DNA of 38,510 bases, from NCBI GenBank assembly GCA_903893945.1, contig CAITOF010000116.1:1-38510 (forward strand), read 5' to 3'. Under the pieces are notes generated by a model, which was given only the letters and a program-made list of their open reading frames with translations, was not told the DNA's origin and did no database searches. Below are positions 1 through 11,107 of this stretch, in pieces. The stretch comes from an uncultured Oxalobacteraceae bacterium (GTDB lineage Bacteria > Pseudomonadota > Gammaproteobacteria > Burkholderiales > Burkholderiaceae_D). Position numbers and translations under genes: made by a program. The first letter of the stretch is position 1, and every line of letters starts with the position of its first letter.

Positions 1-402
1 GCCCTTCATGTCAGATGCCGGTGCCGCATCCGGGTTACCCCAGTGCATCCAGATTGCGTCACTCTTGGCATTAGCCACCAGCCTGGGCATTTGCACCCAA
101 ACTATGGCAAGCTCGTTGGTCACATCAAACTGCTCAACATGGAATTTCAGAGGTGTCTTGTCGTCGCTGGCAAAAAAACGCAGGTCGGCACCGTCCGGCC
201 TGGCATCCGCAAAACTGAAATTGCCGCTGTGCAGACGGATCAGCAGAGGCAGTTGGGTAACTTCACCCGGAAGTTCGACGCCAGTTGCCGTCGTGTCGAA
301 GCTGAGCTTTTTTTTGTGTGCCCAGCTGTCACCAGCCTGCGCCATCAGTGGCAGACACAACATGAATACCGCCATTGTCGCCAGTCGTTTCAAACCGTTC
401 AT
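1..402 (-). CDS. DUF2341 domain protein, N-terminal part (cut by window edge)
   Basis: The first 134 codons of a gene that continues beyond base 1. It starts at ATG 402, preceded by GAGGA about 9 nt upstream. The product begins with a signal peptide (MNGLKRLATMAVFMLCLPLM, cleavage likely after AQA). It then shows the DUF2341 pattern: an F-x-F-A-D-A-R-P-D-G-A-D-L-R-F segment, then T-P-L-K-F-H-V-E-Q-F, a V-W-V-Q-M-P stretch and M-H-W-G-N-P-D-A. DUF2341 is an extracytoplasmic domain of unknown biochemical role, often found at the front of proteins carrying lectin-like or MotA/TolQ/ExbB-type modules; whether one follows here cannot be seen. The gene lies 67 bp after the tpsA stop on the same strand, so it is probably the third gene of the tpsB-tpsA operon. 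Family call is fairly sure; function unknown. Confidence 0.8.
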   Translation of the reverse strand, partial: MNGLKRLATMAVFMLCLPLMAQAGDSWAHKKKLSFDTTATGVELPGEVTQLPLLIRLHSGNFSFADARPDGADLRFFASDDKTPLKFHVEQFDVTNELAIVWVQMPRLVANAKSDAIWMHWGNPDAAPASDMKG

Positions 403-469
403 AACATTTTTCCTCATCGCTTAGGGGTGCCATTCAAAATCCGTCAGTAAAATCTGCCATTCACCACAG

Positions 470-3400
470 TTAATTTGTCATTACGTCCACCTGAACATTT
501 TTTCCGTTACCCGACTGGCATCCGTCTTTGCTGCCCAGGCAATCCGCAGCAGCACCGTAGCCCAGCACATCCACCGATAGTGTCGTGTCGTTGTTGGCGG
601 CAGCGTTGTTCGAGTTGGTGATGTTCTTGGTGATGTCACTGACGTTTGGTGTGGCACTGCTGGACAGGCCGGCACCAATATTGACCGATTCAACGGCAGG
701 GACACCCGTTACTGCGCCGGCCGCAACAATGTTGCCTGCATTAAGCACCACAAGTGCATTCACCTCAACCGATCCGGACGAACGGACCCCGGCATCGCCA
801 GCGTCAAATACGCCACGGGGCGCAATAACATAGATGTCGCCATCCGGCACACTCGGATTGGTTTTCAGGGTGGCGATACCCGAGCCCGATATCGATCCGG
901 AAATGTCAACCACCGTATTGCCGTTGGCATCAGTTTCAAGCAGCGGAGGTGGCGCCGAAGACGCCGTCTTGGTGCCAGCGCCGGCGGACAGATCGCCGTA
1001 TTGGGAGACCAGTGCGATGTTGCCGCCACCCAAGGTAAACACCCGGCCCTGATCTACCTCAAAATTATCGTGCACCAGTCCGCCGATCGCGCCGCCTGAG
1101 ATGGTAAACAGACCCAGATTCGACGCGCTTTTTTGCAGATAGGTTGGCATCTCCGACAGGCCGGCATAAGTAGATCCTCCGGGTGTGAAGGTATAAATGG
1201 AGCCGCCCTGGTCAGTTTTCAGCTGACTTGCAAAAACGTTGATATCGCCACCGGCAGGGTTGATATTCGGGAACAGCGAGGCGATCTGGCCATCAAATTC
1301 AGTCAGTCCTGATATCTTGCTGCTCGCCACCAGATCGGCAAAAAAGATCGCATTCAGGTCAGGTTTGATGGTATTCAGAAAAGTATTCTGTTGCGCCACG
1401 CTCAGTTTCTGGAATGCGGTCCAGGCAGCGTCCGGCGTGTCAGCGGTGCCCGGAACCAGTGCGTTAACGTAGGCGCTCAGCGCATTCTGGTCAGCCGCGC
1501 TCAGTTGATTCTGGCTCACATAGCTTTTGACAAACCCGGCGTAATTTGCGCTTGTGGTGCCGGCCTGAATATTGATGGCAGCGCCACCCACTCCCATGTA
1601 CGGATTATCCAGGTTACCTCGTGTCACCAGTCCCTGACTGTCACCCAGATCAACGGTGTGTCCGGCGCTGATGTCAATGCGACCCGGACCGTCAACAACC
1701 TGCTGGACCACACTGCCGGTATTCAGCACTACCGTGGTATCGGTATAATCATGTCCAGCGGTCACCGTGGTGACATCGGTGGCTGAATTGTTCTGGATGA
1801 TAAATCCCAGATCCTGAATGGTGCCTCCGGCTGATATCTGGGCAAATTTCGGCAAGATGATGGTCGTAACCAGGGTATCATCGCCCGTAATATTGCCGTT
1901 CAAAGCGACAATTCTGACCGGATCTGTATCGCCCGTATGCAATCCGCCTTCCGTATGCGAGAGTAAATCAGACGCGACAGGAGAACCGCCCAGTATTCCT
2001 CCAAAGCCGGTCGATGTCAGAAGATTATCTGTGCTGATTGGCGCGTTGTACGGAGAAAAATTCGCCATGTCCACATCTGTCATGACCAGGGGAGAGCCCG
2101 ACAGACTCACCGAATTGGCGGCCAGAATGTTCAGCTCTCCTTTGGGTGCACCCGCCACAGAAAATCCGTATGTGGATGTGACACTGCCACTGAGCGCAGC
2201 AATATTCACGTTTGGCGGCGCATAGCTATAGAGCAGATCAAATACACTTGCGCCACTGAAAATATTGTCGAGCGCGGCAATAGGAATGGTCTCGGCACCC
2301 ATGTTCGTGACATCAAATGCGCCATTGTTGGTCATCAGCACATTACCGGATACTGCGGTAAAACTGACCGCGCTACTGTCCGAATAGGTGGTGAAATTGC
2401 CCAACTGGGGATGTTTCGCAATGGACGGCGGAACATTCGAAGTCAGCGCGATGTTATACATGGACTGGGCCGCCAGCGTCGGATTATAGATGGCACCGAT
2501 ATTCAGGTTGTCACGCGCAGTCACATTCAGTTGCGCATTACCGAGGGCAAAAACCGGATTCACCGTAATGCCGTTGCTTTGCAGTGACCCACCGGCTATC
2601 GAACCGCCGGCATTAATGGTACCAAGCCCATTCTGAACATAAAAACTTCCGCCATTGATGCTGCCGCCTGCCTGGACAGTCAGATTGCCGCCGCCACGTT
2701 CGACCAGCGCGCCTGGTGCCAAACCCGGCATGAAGGCATCTGACGCGACGCCGGCCGACACATCCTGCAGATTTCCGGTCAGCGCCACAATGCTGACATT
2801 ACCGCCTGCCAGGGTTGCAATGCCCTGGTCAAAATAGTCCGGTTCAGCCCACCATGCTGTGTTGGTCGTAATACCCCTGACGGTATCGAAAACCAGCGCA
2901 CCGCTGCTGTTGGCGACTGTGTATCCCTGATGGAATAACCAGTTGTTGACCAGCTGATCTTCGGGCGCACCGATCACATTCTGTCCGGCAAAAATTGAAA
3001 TGGCCCCGCCGCCTTCAGCAAACTGGGCGGTCGAAGTGGCTCGGCTGCTGGCGCCATACTGCGTATTCAGTGCATTGGTCGGCGCGGTGAAACTGCCCAT
3101 CGAACCATCGTAGGCAACCGACCGGCCGGCCGTATAAACCTCAGCGCTCTGCGTCAGATCGGGATCCGCATTCACCAGAGTTCCCAGCACGACATCGCCA
3201 CCTGCAGCGATATCTATCGAACCGGTCCCGGTTCTGACCAGAGCCACTGGCGTACCTGTTGCCGGGCTGGGGAAATTGATGCTGACATTCCCCGGGGAGG
3301 GCGTGTTGAGCAAAACGTTGAGCGAATTGGCCGCAGACAGGTCCGCGCCGCCGACCAGCCTGAAACTGCCTGAAATCTGCTGATCCAGCACCCAGTCCGG

Positions 3401-6400
3401 CATGCTCAACCCAGACGTACTGAGGAACCCGTCGCTGATGGAACCATTGATGGTCAGATCGCCGGCAGCACGTAAAGTCAGATTAACCGGCGCACCGTTA
3501 AAATGCCATGCGTCCAGATTCCAGCCGCGCGCCGAAAGCGTCGCACTGGTTTCATTCACGGACACTGTCAGATCACCGGTCGACCTCACTTCTATACCGG
3601 GCACGACATTCATTACCAGATCAGGATTGCTGCGGCCTGCCAGCGCGGCAACGGCGGCACCGTTGGCGAAATTGTAGGCATCGGTATACATCACACCACT
3701 GGTTGGAACAGCACCGCTGGTGGTAGCCGCCTGCAGATTCGAGTAGGTACCGTTGCCCTTCGGCTGATCCGGTGCGGAGCTGATCTGGTTGGCGTAATAG
3801 ACCTGATACCCTTCCACTACCGTCAGCTTGCTGCCAGTCACATTGCCATTCAGGCCAATAATGGCCACATCATTACCTCCGGCCACCTGCGGTGCACGGA
3901 ATGTGATGGTACCGTTGGCGTCACCATTGGTCTCACTGCTGTTCCCGCTGACATTGATCGTCGCCCCCTGCGAAAACTGGATATTGCTACCGGTATTGTA
4001 GGCGCTCGGTGCAACGCCGTCAGCGCTGGCAGTGCTGATGATCACGGTACCGCCAGTGCCGTTTGATCCGGCGGTGCTTTGCGTTGTACTGGTCGCTGCC
4101 ACAGTGGCAGACGCATTCAGTACCGAACCCGCCAGCAGATTGACATTACCGGAGCCACCATTCGCTGCAGGCTGCGAGGCGTACAACCCGATACGGCCGC
4201 CTGCCGCGCCTGACGCGTTAATCGTACCGGACACATTGACATTACCGTTGTCAGCAGACAGGGTAACCTGGCTGGCGGTCATCGTGATGCCACTGCCCAG
4301 TGTCAGATCGCCATTGCGCACACGGATGGTCTGCTGCTGGTTGAAGCCAGCCTGGTTTAACTGCACAGCCAGTTGATCGAGCTGGCTGGCCGAGGTCATC
4401 TGACCGGCATCCAGCGAAAAACTGCCTTGCATCTGCGCATTGCCGTCCGAACCGGCTGAGGCGCTGCCCTTCAGGGTACCATTCAACATCACACTGCTGG
4501 TGTTGCCGGTCGCCGCCACACTCAACAGTCCGGCAGCAGCGCCGACGGCAGAGACATCCAGCGTGCTTGCGGCAGCCACATTCAGGTTGCCGTTACCGGC
4601 GTTCAGCGTGATCGAACCGGCCGGAGCATAGGCGGTAGTCGATCCGAATACTTCAGCCGCGCCACCCGTGTAGATCGTTCCACCGGTGAGCGCGATGCCG
4701 TTGGTTGCCGTCATGCCCAGCACCCCGGACGGCAGGTCAATGTTGGCATTTGAGTTAATCGCGCTGGCACTGAAGGTCAGATTGCCGCCGAGCTGGGTTG
4801 CCACGGCTGCCGGTGAACTTCCCGCTTGCGACAGGTTCAGGTTATCCATCGCAGCGACCGTGACAACAGATCCTGCATTGGCGGTAATGACACCTGCTGT
4901 CAGACTCAGATTCTGGCTGGCCGTCAGGCTGCCCGTGCCGCCCACGGAAATCTGTCCGGTCGCATTCAGGCTGGTATTGGCATACCCGTTGATCGCCAGA
5001 TTGCCGTTACCGACAACTATCCGCTGAGCCTCCACATTAAAGGTGCCAGCCGAGCCGGTGTTGACCGGTCCGGCTGCGACAAAATTGCTACCGCCATCAA
5101 GTTCCACATTTTGCGCTGTGAAACTGACGTTGCCGGGTGCGCCGGCGGTGTAATTACCCTGAAAACCGGAGCTGGCAAGCACCAGATCCTTCATCGAACT
5201 GCTACCCAGACTGACGTTACCGTACAGGTCGATAGTGGAATAGCTGCTCAGTTGCAGAAATCCCAGCGTATCCAGATTTTTGATGGCCAGCGTATTGAAC
5301 TGCAATCCCGTGGCACTGAGCGGAATCGCATCACCAAGGCTGATGCGTGGTGCGCTGATCCCGAGCGCAGCACCTGACGAGAGATTCAGCTGACCATAGT
5401 TACTATTGTCCAGGGTAGCGTCCATGTAGGCAGAACCGCTGGCAGCCACCGTGGCTCCCGCGGTGATATCCAGAACGCCGGCAAGGCCCGGTGGAGCACT
5501 ACGTGTCACACTGACCGCAGCGCCCGAAGAAACACGCAACAGGGCCCCATCGGTTCCTGCTGTGCTACCGTTCGGGTCGGTACCCTGAATGATGATATTT
5601 GTCGGTGTGCCCTGCAATGTCCCTGATGCGGCAACGACCGCACCGGCTGCAAGGGTCACATTACCCTGGGCAGCAAGTATGATTTCGGTTCCGGACAAGG
5701 GATGTGCCGCATTGTTTTCGATGGTGACGGTTTGTGCGCCGACCGACAGTCTGGTTATCCCGTCGGCAATCTGACGGGTTCCGCCGAGCAGCAGGCTGTC
5801 TGCATCCAGATTTGCCAGATCGCCGGCGACCAGTTTCACCGCGTTGGCGGGGACAGTCTGGGAAGCATCTGCGACCACGTCAATGACGGGCGCAGAAATA
5901 TCAGCAATGCCATTATGTCCGCCTTTCGTACCCTTTAACAGGAATTGCCCGGCCAGTGCCAGCGAATTGGTGGCATCAAACTCGAGTTGACCACCATCCG
6001 CTGGCAATTCCGGTACGACCAGACCGGCTGAGGCCGCGGCACTGGTGAAATAGCTGCCCAGATTGTAGTCCTGATACTGGGATTCAAGACGCACCACGCT
6101 TTCCGGTGTCACCGTATAGGCGCTGCTGAATGAACTGCCAGCGCCCAGCACATCCGTTCTGCCGGAGACCGTAAACGATCCGTTTGCATTGATCACATTA
6201 TCGGCAGCGACCAGATTCAGTCCATTGGTCGTGACGGTCACCGCAAAAGCGCCGGGCAGCAGCGCGTAATGGGCAGGCAACAATACATAATTTCCTGCTG
6301 GCAGTCCGGCGATGCCGCTGAGATAAATGCTTTGTCCGGGTTGCAAGCCACCGCCCTGGCCGTATTGGTAATCGCGCGGTGCAACGGCATTGGCATAGCC

Positions 6401-9400
6401 AGGCAGTATTGCAAATACACGGGTTGCACTGCCTGCCACGTTATTACCCAGCACATCGACCGTACCATAAGAGCCGGGCGTAAATTCATAGGCATACAGA
6501 CTGCCGCCACCGGAAAGATTCAGCGTTGCGCTGGCCGCGGTCTCAATAGTTGGTGCCTGTGAAATAATGATTTTCTGTGGTAAGGATATTTCTGGCAGAC
6601 TGCCGGTGCTGGCGGGATCCAGTTCAATGGCCACTTCATTCCCCTGACCGAAATCGTAAACCCATTGCCGGCCATTGAGGACCGTCCCGAACGGCACGAT
6701 ACCGCTACCCGCTACCGATGTCGTGCTGCCGCTGAAATAGTTCAGCTGATTGGTCGCAACCAGATCGATGGTACCAAAGGGTGCCTCGACCACACCATTC
6801 TGGTTGATGGTCTGCGCGAAACCATACAGGGTTCCCGCTGCCGACAGCGGCGCGTAGCCTTTGACGCCATTCGACATGAAATTCAGCGTACTGTTCACAC
6901 CTTCGGCATTCAGCGCAAAACTGGCCATCGTGACAGGATAGACCTGCGACGCGACCAAGGTAAGATTTCCCGCCACACTGAACTCGCCGGTCGGCATGAG
7001 TTGCGGCAGACTGGTCGTGACAGCACTGTTCGGTGCGGCGGCCAGATTAGTCTGTGAGATACCGACCAGCCGTATATCCTGAGTGGCATCCAGATCGGTA
7101 TTACCGACACCCTGAACAACTGTATTGCCAACCAGATCGATCGTGGTGGCATTCACCTTCAGTGTCCCGGTTCCGCTACTTGCCACATTATTCTGATTGA
7201 CACCCGTAGAGCTGAAATAGTTATTGTCAGGATTGGCCAGAACATTGGCTGTCGGATTGTTTTGATACTCGTAATCGTCGCTGCCTAATTGCACATAGGC
7301 AGCCCGTATCTGCGCACTGGTTGAACTGACGCCCGTCGCAGAACTGACCCGCAGCGTTGGCGCATCCAGATAGATCGACGCATTGGCATTCAGCGCAAAA
7401 TTGCCGCTACCCGAGAGCAGATTGATAACATCCTGACTTTTGAAGTAAAGCCGGTCGAATCCGCCGCTGGCAAACGAACCTGTACCGACCCAGGCCTGAT
7501 CCTCGAACCCGGTCAGACTCTGCCCGGGTAACCCGCCTGCAGGCAGCAGGTTCGGGATCGATCCGGACACAATGTTCAACGTGGCCGGATCGGTGTCCGG
7601 GTAACCGGGTATCTGCTGCTGACCCTGAATCAGGGTCATGCTGAAGGAACCGCCCTGCTGGGTTGAGTTACCTGCCCTGCCTTGAGCAGTGCCGTCAAAC
7701 AGGATACCTTCGCGAGCATCAATCGTAATGCTTCCACCGGCGCTCGCAATCGGCATTTCTGACGTGGTGGAACGTGTACCATTCAACGTCACAGGACCTG
7801 ATGCCGTTCCACTGACATCAAAAGTGGGACCAAACTGCTGTCCCTGCGCAGTTTGTGATTCGACCACCACATAGCCGACATCGTTCTGCGCAGCACTGCT
7901 TCCCGCTGTCAGACCGATATTAATGGAACCGCCACCCAGCACGTTACCGGTTGTGATGCCGTTGGGCTGCGTATACAGCATCGCGGTAGTGCCGACGGCA
8001 AACAGGTGCGCATCAGGTCCTATCCAGATACTGCGCGTTGGATCATAGACATAGACAGTCGGATCAATATTGGTCAGGCCCAGATTGATCGTGCCGGCCG
8101 GCGCGTTGATCGTCCCGTCAAAATTGAGCAACGTACCTGCCATTAACGTCACGGTTGCCTGCGGATCAGTCGTCAGGCTGGCGCCCTTGCCAAACGTCAG
8201 CGTACCCGAGATCGTGGTCCCTGAATTGTCCGCGGCATTCAAACTGACATTAACCGGTTCACGTCCGCCGTCTGGCCCAACCAGATTCAGGGTGCCCGGG
8301 ACCATCACACTGCCGATACTTCCCGAGGGCGTGTTGCGCCATTGGCCGATACTACTGAAAATCCAGTTTTGTGCAACCGCGGAAATCCGGGTACCCGGTT
8401 CCACGGACAGATTATTGACAGCATTGATGCTGAAATTGGAAAACCCGCCCAGGTCAAAATAATCCGCCGGGAACCAGAGCGATGCAACATCCGCAATTCC
8501 GCCGATCTGTATGTTGTTGGACAACAGGCTCAAGGTCCCGCCACTCTTGAAGCCGTAGGATTGCAACGTTACGCCACTACCCATGTCCAACGTGTCCGGC
8601 AGGGACTGCGGATTCAAGGCATTTCTGTTGGCACTCAAGGTAATATTGCCGCCATTGCCGTAAGTCAGTGCTTTTGAGCTGTTTAGCCACGCACCACCTG
8701 ATACGTCAATCGCCACATCCGGTTTCAGCACAATCTGGGCACCATTGAAACTGAGGTTACCGCCATTCAGGATGATGTCACCGGAAGGATAGCCGTTAGC
8801 ATCCAGCGTGGCAGCGGCCGTTCCCAGATCGTTAGTCCAGGTACCCGCCAGATTGAAGTTTGCGCCCGTTGCGACATTCACAGCGTCCTGGGATTTGGCA
8901 CTCAGTGACCCGCCCGGCATGGTGAGGCCGCCGTTAAAGTTGATCGGACCAAGCGAGGTCAGACTGATGCTGCCGCCCGCACCGAAACTCAGGTTGCCGG
9001 CAACGTCGATACCACCACTGGTATAGGCGGCCAGTCGGGTAAAACCATTGCTGTTAAGCGCATCCAGATTCAGATCCAGCCGGTTGTTAGCCACAGCTAC
9101 CGACAGGGCGGCACCTGCGGGCATCGTGCTGTTGTTGTCCAGCACGATCTGGTTCTCATCACCATAGGCCGAAGCAATCCCGGGCGTCGAGCCCGGGTTA
9201 CCGCCGATAATCAGTTGTCCGCCCAGCGGACGATTGCTCGCATCTACACTGCGTTGATACTGGCCTGGAGCCGTCGTACCCAGCAGTTTTCCCTGTAACG
9301 CAATATCGGGGGCAGACAGGTTGATGGTACCGGCGCTCATGCCATCCGAGTAAGCCGGTTCATAATCCCAGCGACCGTCGGGCAGATTGACGATGCCCGT

Positions 9401-11107
9401 GTACGTGCGGTCCATCGGCGCATTGGAATCGGAAAATAATGCACCACCCGAAACCAGTTTGGTGGTATTGACGTAACCGGCGTTGTAACTGACTTTACCC
9501 CCGGAGACATTCAGGCTGCTTCCTGCCTGCTGGACAAAGGATGCACCAGCGGCAATATTCACCGTTCCCCCGGTAGCCGCAAGTTGTCCGACCGTGTACG
9601 GCAACTTTGCCAGATCCGCGCTGATATCGGCAATTGATGTTCCGGTCCGGATATCAAAATTGAGTGTATCACCGCGAATCGACGAATCGCGCAAAACAAG
9701 ATTGTCAGCCAGCTCCGCGAGCAACTGAACTGAAATGACATTGCTGCTCATCGGCAGGACAGCATCTGCATCACCAGCCACATTGATGCTGCTGCCGCGC
9801 GCCAGATTGACCGTGCCGGACGATTCCGCATCATACGAATTGGCATTGAAGGTCACATTCCCACCCGTGGCGTTGATCTGGGCGCCACTCAGTACATTGA
9901 TGGTTTTACCTGTCAGCAGGACCGTCGACGGATTAAACGGGTTATCACCGGGACCCTGGGTAATGGTATTGCCATCGTCGACTATGTCAATTTCGGTTTT
10001 ACTGCCACTGCCCAGCGTTATCGTACCCGTCGTGCTCGGAAGTGCTGCCACAGTCGTACTGTTCTTCGACGCACCGTCGGTGGCCTGCAGATAAATCGAG
10101 CCGTTGAGACTGACCGAGGTCTGCGCCGTCACCGTGCCATTTTGGTTAATTGCCAGGCCAACCAGCGTTGCGTTACCGCGACCGACCGCAATGGCACCAT
10201 TATTCGTGACTGACGTCGTTGTACCAGCCGGAAGACTGCTGCTGTCCACCTCAACCAGCAATCCACGCATTGCCGTACTGGTCGGCGCTGACAGGTACAC
10301 CTTGCCGGCGCCGGCCATGATCACCTGTCCGTCAGGCGCGGTTACTACACCATTATTGGTGACGTTCGGTGCAAACAGCATGATCTTGCCGCCATTGGCG
10401 GCGTTCAGCACACCGTCCGAAATAATGGATCCCGGCGCCACTCCCAGAGTCGGATCTGCTGCAAAAGACGGGCTCAGACTCGGAGAAAGTATGCCAGAAA
10501 GGAACATGCTGTCGCTTATTTCCAGGGTGCTGGCAAACAGCGAGTTGACATTCACCAGTGCGGTTTTTCCAAAAACGATACCGCTTGGGTTGTACAGATA
10601 GACGATGCCATTGGCATTGAGTACGCCATCCAGCAGCGACGGTGACATCGGTCCATTGACCAGGTTCAAAAGACTTGCGGTGGACGAAGGCTGCCGGATG
10701 TTGAGCGTTGCGTTTGAACCGATATTGAATGAATTCCATGACAGGATACCGCTGTTGCTGGTCTCCGTGATGGTCGCTGTGCTGGTGGCAAGATTCACCT
10801 GGTACGGCGCAAACTGGCCACTCTGCACTGTCGGTGCATAAACCGGATTGGCCACGGTACCCACATTGGTGTTGTTCGGACTTCCGCTCGGCAAGCTGTT
10901 GCCGGGAGCGACTGGCAGGTTGGGCGCGGCAAGAGGAACACGCGGCACTATGACCGACTGCGCCTGTGCCTCGGTACATGTGAGCACACCGGCCAGCATT
11001 AGTACCGGGACACTGGCCATCGCACCGGCCGGTAGTGGAAATAACGGATGCCGCGGACTGGCTGACGACCTGTCACGACGCGCAGTGTGCAGAGCTGACT
11101 TTTTCAT
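470..11107 (-). CDS. Giant two-partner-secretion adhesin (TpsA, filamentous haemagglutinin family)
   Basis: A 3545-residue exoprotein. The start chosen is ATG 11107 (MKKSALH), whose A is the last base of the upstream TGA (TGATG), indicating translational coupling to the transporter gene; an in-frame ATG at 11119 is possible but has no better ribosome site. An extended signal peptide of about 50 residues ends near AQAQS. The TPS secretion domain follows, with the diagnostic N-A-N-G-I-V and N-P-S-G-I-V-F-G motifs around residues 165-180. The rest is low-complexity, Gly/Asn/Ser/Thr/Ala-rich repeats typical of a long right-handed beta-helix, interrupted near residues 3130-3200 by a helix-like segment. 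Near the C-terminus is a DAGDAGVRSSG stretch like that of the FHA-associated C-terminal region. The mature protein appears to have only two cysteines, a C-x6-C pair about 20 residues from the end. Likely a surface or secreted adhesin; ligand unknown. Confidence 0.93.
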   Translation of the reverse strand: MKKSALHTARRDRSSASPRHPLFPLPAGAMASVPVLMLAGVLTCTEAQAQSVIVPRVPLAAPNLPVAPGNSLPSGSPNNTNVGTVANPVYAPTVQSGQFAPYQVNLATSTATITETSNSGILSWNSFNIGSNATLNIRQPSSTASLLNLVNGPMSPSLLDGVLNANGIVYLYNPSGIVFGKTALVNVNSLFASTLEISDSMFLSGILSPSLSPSFAADPTLGVAPGSIISDGVLNAANGGKIMLFAPNVTNNGVVTAPDGQVIMAGAGKVYLSAPTSTAMRGLLVEVDSSSLPAGTTTSVTNNGAIAVGRGNATLVGLAINQNGTVTAQTSVSLNGSIYLQATDGASKNSTTVAALPSTTGTITLGSGSKTEIDIVDDGNTITQGPGDNPFNPSTVLLTGKTINVLSGAQINATGGNVTFNANSYDAESSGTVNLARGSSINVAGDADAVLPMSSNVISVQLLAELADNLVLRDSSIRGDTLNFDIRTGTSIADISADLAKLPYTVGQLAATGGTVNIAAGASFVQQAGSSLNVSGGKVSYNAGYVNTTKLVSGGALFSDSNAPMDRTYTGIVNLPDGRWDYEPAYSDGMSAGTINLSAPDIALQGKLLGTTAPGQYQRSVDASNRPLGGQLIIGGNPGSTPGIASAYGDENQIVLDNNSTMPAGAALSVAVANNRLDLNLDALNSNGFTRLAAYTSGGIDVAGNLSFGAGGSISLTSLGPINFNGGLTMPGGSLSAKSQDAVNVATGANFNLAGTWTNDLGTAAATLDANGYPSGDIILNGGNLSFNGAQIVLKPDVAIDVSGGAWLNSSKALTYGNGGNITLSANRNALNPQSLPDTLDMGSGVTLQSYGFKSGGTLSLLSNNIQIGGIADVASLWFPADYFDLGGFSNFSINAVNNLSVEPGTRISAVAQNWIFSSIGQWRNTPSGSIGSVMVPGTLNLVGPDGGREPVNVSLNAADNSGTTISGTLTFGKGASLTTDPQATVTLMAGTLLNFDGTINAPAGTINLGLTNIDPTVYVYDPTRSIWIGPDAHLFAVGTTAMLYTQPNGITTGNVLGGGSINIGLTAGSSAAQNDVGYVVVESQTAQGQQFGPTFDVSGTASGPVTLNGTRSTTSEMPIASAGGSITIDAREGILFDGTAQGRAGNSTQQGGSFSMTLIQGQQQIPGYPDTDPATLNIVSGSIPNLLPAGGLPGQSLTGFEDQAWVGTGSFASGGFDRLYFKSQDVINLLSGSGNFALNANASIYLDAPTLRVSSATGVSSTSAQIRAAYVQLGSDDYEYQNNPTANVLANPDNNYFSSTGVNQNNVASSGTGTLKVNATTIDLVGNTVVQGVGNTDLDATQDIRLVGISQTNLAAAPNSAVTTSLPQLMPTGEFSVAGNLTLVASQVYPVTMASFALNAEGVNSTLNFMSNGVKGYAPLSAAGTLYGFAQTINQNGVVEAPFGTIDLVATNQLNYFSGSTTSVAGSGIVPFGTVLNGRQWVYDFGQGNEVAIELDPASTGSLPEISLPQKIIISQAPTIETAASATLNLSGGGSLYAYEFTPGSYGTVDVLGNNVAGSATRVFAILPGYANAVAPRDYQYGQGGGLQPGQSIYLSGIAGLPAGNYVLLPAHYALLPGAFAVTVTTNGLNLVAADNVINANGSFTVSGRTDVLGAGSSFSSAYTVTPESVVRLESQYQDYNLGSYFTSAAASAGLVVPELPADGGQLEFDATNSLALAGQFLLKGTKGGHNGIADISAPVIDVVADASQTVPANAVKLVAGDLANLDADSLLLGGTRQIADGITRLSVGAQTVTIENNAAHPLSGTEIILAAQGNVTLAAGAVVAASGTLQGTPTNIIIQGTDPNGSTAGTDGALLRVSSGAAVSVTRSAPPGLAGVLDITAGATVAASGSAYMDATLDNSNYGQLNLSSGAALGISAPRISLGDAIPLSATGLQFNTLAIKNLDTLGFLQLSSYSTIDLYGNVSLGSSSMKDLVLASSGFQGNYTAGAPGNVSFTAQNVELDGGSNFVAAGPVNTGSAGTFNVEAQRIVVGNGNLAINGYANTSLNATGQISVGGTGSLTASQNLSLTAGVITANAGSVVTVAAMDNLNLSQAGSSPAAVATQLGGNLTFSASAINSNANIDLPSGVLGMTATNGIALTGGTIYTGGAAEVFGSTTAYAPAGSITLNAGNGNLNVAAASTLDVSAVGAAAGLLSVAATGNTSSVMLNGTLKGSASAGSDGNAQMQGSFSLDAGQMTSASQLDQLAVQLNQAGFNQQQTIRVRNGDLTLGSGITMTASQVTLSADNGNVNVSGTINASGAAGGRIGLYASQPAANGGSGNVNLLAGSVLNASATVAATSTTQSTAGSNGTGGTVIISTASADGVAPSAYNTGSNIQFSQGATINVSGNSSETNGDANGTITFRAPQVAGGNDVAIIGLNGNVTGSKLTVVEGYQVYYANQISSAPDQPKGNGTYSNLQAATTSGAVPTSGVMYTDAYNFANGAAVAALAGRSNPDLVMNVVPGIEVRSTGDLTVSVNETSATLSARGWNLDAWHFNGAPVNLTLRAAGDLTINGSISDGFLSTSGLSMPDWVLDQQISGSFRLVGGADLSAANSLNVLLNTPSPGNVSINFPSPATGTPVALVRTGTGSIDIAAGGDVVLGTLVNADPDLTQSAEVYTAGRSVAYDGSMGSFTAPTNALNTQYGASSRATSTAQFAEGGGAISIFAGQNVIGAPEDQLVNNWLFHQGYTVANSSGALVFDTVRGITTNTAWWAEPDYFDQGIATLAGGNVSIVALTGNLQDVSAGVASDAFMPGLAPGALVERGGGNLTVQAGGSINGGSFYVQNGLGTINAGGSIAGGSLQSNGITVNPVFALGNAQLNVTARDNLNIGAIYNPTLAAQSMYNIALTSNVPPSIAKHPQLGNFTTYSDSSAVSFTAVSGNVLMTNNGAFDVTNMGAETIPIAALDNIFSGASVFDLLYSYAPPNVNIAALSGSVTSTYGFSVAGAPKGELNILAANSVSLSGSPLVMTDVDMANFSPYNAPISTDNLLTSTGFGGILGGSPVASDLLSHTEGGLHTGDTDPVRIVALNGNITGDDTLVTTIILPKFAQISAGGTIQDLGFIIQNNSATDVTTVTAGHDYTDTTVVLNTGSVVQQVVDGPGRIDISAGHTVDLGDSQGLVTRGNLDNPYMGVGGAAINIQAGTTSANYAGFVKSYVSQNQLSAADQNALSAYVNALVPGTADTPDAAWTAFQKLSVAQQNTFLNTIKPDLNAIFFADLVASSKISGLTEFDGQIASLFPNINPAGGDINVFASQLKTDQGGSIYTFTPGGSTYAGLSEMPTYLQKSASNLGLFTISGGAIGGLVHDNFEVDQGRVFTLGGGNIALVSQYGDLSAGAGTKTASSAPPPLLETDANGNTVVDISGSISGSGIATLKTNPSVPDGDIYVIAPRGVFDAGDAGVRSSGSVEVNALVVLNAGNIVAAGAVTGVPAVESVNIGAGLSSSATPNVSDITKNITNSNNAAANNDTTLSVDVLGYGAAADCLGSKDGCQSGNGKNVQVDVMTN

